Shown: one piece after another, positions 32,032 to 32,726 of the stretch | Numbering within the stretch: the stretch's first letter is position 1 | Layout of the letters: every line of letters starts with the position of its first letter | DNA from: Streptomyces sulfonofaciens | GTDB taxonomy: Bacteria; Actinomycetota; Actinomycetes; Streptomycetales; Streptomycetaceae | Length of the DNA: 32,726 nucleotides | Direction of reading: 5' to 3' | NCBI RefSeq assembly: GCF_014656295.1 | Contig: NZ_BNCD01000039.1 | Span: 1-32,726, forward strand | Translations under genes and position numbers: made by a program | Notes under the pieces: generated by a model | Told to the model about the DNA's origin: nothing | Databases searched by the model: none | Seen by the model: only the letters and a program-made list of their open reading frames with translations

Positions 32032-32574
32032 ATGCGTATCGCATTTCTCATGGCTCCCGAGGGCGTCGAGCAGGTGGAGCTGACCGAGCCGTGGCAGGCC
32101 GTTCGCGACGCCGGTGACGAGCCCGTGCTCATCTCCACGAAGTCCGGTCGGATACAGGCGTTCCAGCACCTCGACAAGGGCGACACGTTCCCCGTCGACG
32201 ACGTGGTCTCCCACGTCTCCGCGGACTCCTTCGGCGGCCTGGTGCTGCCGGGCGGCGTGGCCAATCCGGACGCGCTGCGCATGGACGAGCAGGCGGTGTC
32301 CTTCGTACGGGACTTCTTCACCCAGGGGCGTCCGGTGGCGGCCATCTGCCACGCGCCCTGGACGCTGGTGGAGGCGGACATGGTGCGGGGGCGGACGCTG
32401 ACGTCCTGGCCGAGCCTGTGCACCGACATCAAGAACGCGGGCGGCACCTGGGTCGACGAGGAGGTGCAGATCTGCGACCAGGGCAACAACATCCTGGTCA
32501 CCAGCCGGAAGCCGGACGACCTGCCGGCGTTCTGCCGGGCGTTCATGCGGGAGTTCGGCCGGGCGATGGTGTGA
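32032..32574 (+). CDS. DJ-1/PfpI-family protein (class I glutamine amidotransferase-like)
   Basis: The 180-residue protein belongs to the PfpI/YhbO branch. It begins MRIAFLMAPEGVEQVELTEPW, has SFGGLVLPGGVANPD, and the nucleophile elbow PVAAICHAPWTLVEA with Cys110 followed by the partner His111. An acidic residue near the start (Glu17 region) completes the usual site. These proteins are linked to protease, deglycase or chaperone activity in stress; the exact chemistry is disputed for the family. The ATG follows GCGAGG by about ten bases after the T-free spacer. It fits the stress island. Confidence 0.9.
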   Translation: MRIAFLMAPEGVEQVELTEPWQAVRDAGDEPVLISTKSGRIQAFQHLDKGDTFPVDDVVSHVSADSFGGLVLPGGVANPDALRMDEQAVSFVRDFFTQGRPVAAICHAPWTLVEADMVRGRTLTSWPSLCTDIKNAGGTWVDEEVQICDQGNNILVTSRKPDDLPAFCRAFMREFGRAMV

Positions 32575-32694
32575 GCCGCGGCCCGGTGCCGTGCTCCCGC
32601 CGCGGACAAGCCGGACGGGCCGGCACCTGAAGCCCGGGCCGGCCGGAAGGGTCCGGGCCGGTACCGGAGGAGAAGGTCCGGCACCGGTCGGTCG

Positions 32695-32726
32695 GGTCGG
32701 ACGCGGCCGCCCCGCCGCGTCCGACC
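32695..32726. terminator. Hairpin at the right edge
   Basis: GGTCGGACGCGG pairs with CCGCGTCCGACC over 12 bp around an 8-base loop, ending at the last base of the window. It lies 120 bases after the PfpI stop and could terminate that gene or a convergent one beyond the edge; the downstream T-run cannot be seen. Confidence 0.6.

Noticed and set aside
31799..32083. 94-codon frame through the T-free spacer
   Set aside because: The frame is open mainly because stop codons need T. Third positions are A-rich, unlike neighbouring genes, and it overlaps the PfpI start.

Overview
The window looks like chromosome of a Streptomyces or a close actinomycete. Base composition is very GC-rich, GTG and TTG starts follow AGGAG-type ribosome sites, and long antisense frames stay open because third positions are G or C. 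The families present (sigma-B/F/G factor, ANTAR and GAF/PAS regulators, a HAIR operator before a DnaK, a GH75 chitosanase, EmrB-type exporters, DUF2795) are typical of that genus. I see no rRNA, tRNA, CRISPR array, transposase or prophage.

Layout. 1-2567: a sulfur-scavenging type acyl-CoA-dehydrogenase-like oxidoreductase on the minus strand, preceded by a 27-residue leader-peptide ORF, with a divergent LysR regulator. 2681-6319: a 1,212-residue NACHT NTPase with pentapeptide repeats and a propeller-like C terminus. 6577-9302: a tandem Lrp/AsnC regulator divergent from a 14-helix exporter. 9534-12406: a TTG-started long-chain acyl-CoA synthetase with an upstream 18-bp palindrome, then an aldo/keto reductase. 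12497-13337: a secreted GH75 chitosanase with promoter, palindromic operator and terminator. 13575-16139: a pterin dehydratase and a stand-alone second-type DnaK under a HAIR (HspR) site. 16360-19143: OsmC protein and a membrane-anchored alkaline-phosphatase-fold protein. 19513-21719: EmrB-type exporter divergent from its probable TetR repressor. 22153-24016: a degenerate tyrosine recombinase and a small resolvase-like protein. 24170-25557: a metallo-beta-lactamase-fold hydrolase overlapping a DedA membrane protein. 25626-27137: a lysine-free aminotransferase-like protein. 27256-29200: divergent GAF-ANTAR and PAS/GAF regulators. 29526-32574: a stress island with a sigma-B-type factor, a small membrane protein, a DUF2795 protein, a CBS-pair protein and a DJ-1/PfpI protein.

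How the parts fit. The most coherent circuits are: (i) a putative cysteine-sensing leader peptide in front of a sulfur-acquisition enzyme; (ii) the sigma-factor island, where two genes carry GNNT-N15-GGGTAC promoters of the kind read by this sigma family; (iii) HspR-type control of dnaK; and (iv) operator-controlled chitosanase and drug-exporter genes.

The features I found least expected are a 207-base stretch with no T between the CBS and PfpI genes, the complete absence of lysine from the aminotransferase-like protein, the leader peptide, and the NACHT protein as a candidate defence gene. All functional statements are from reading the sequence; no database search was run.
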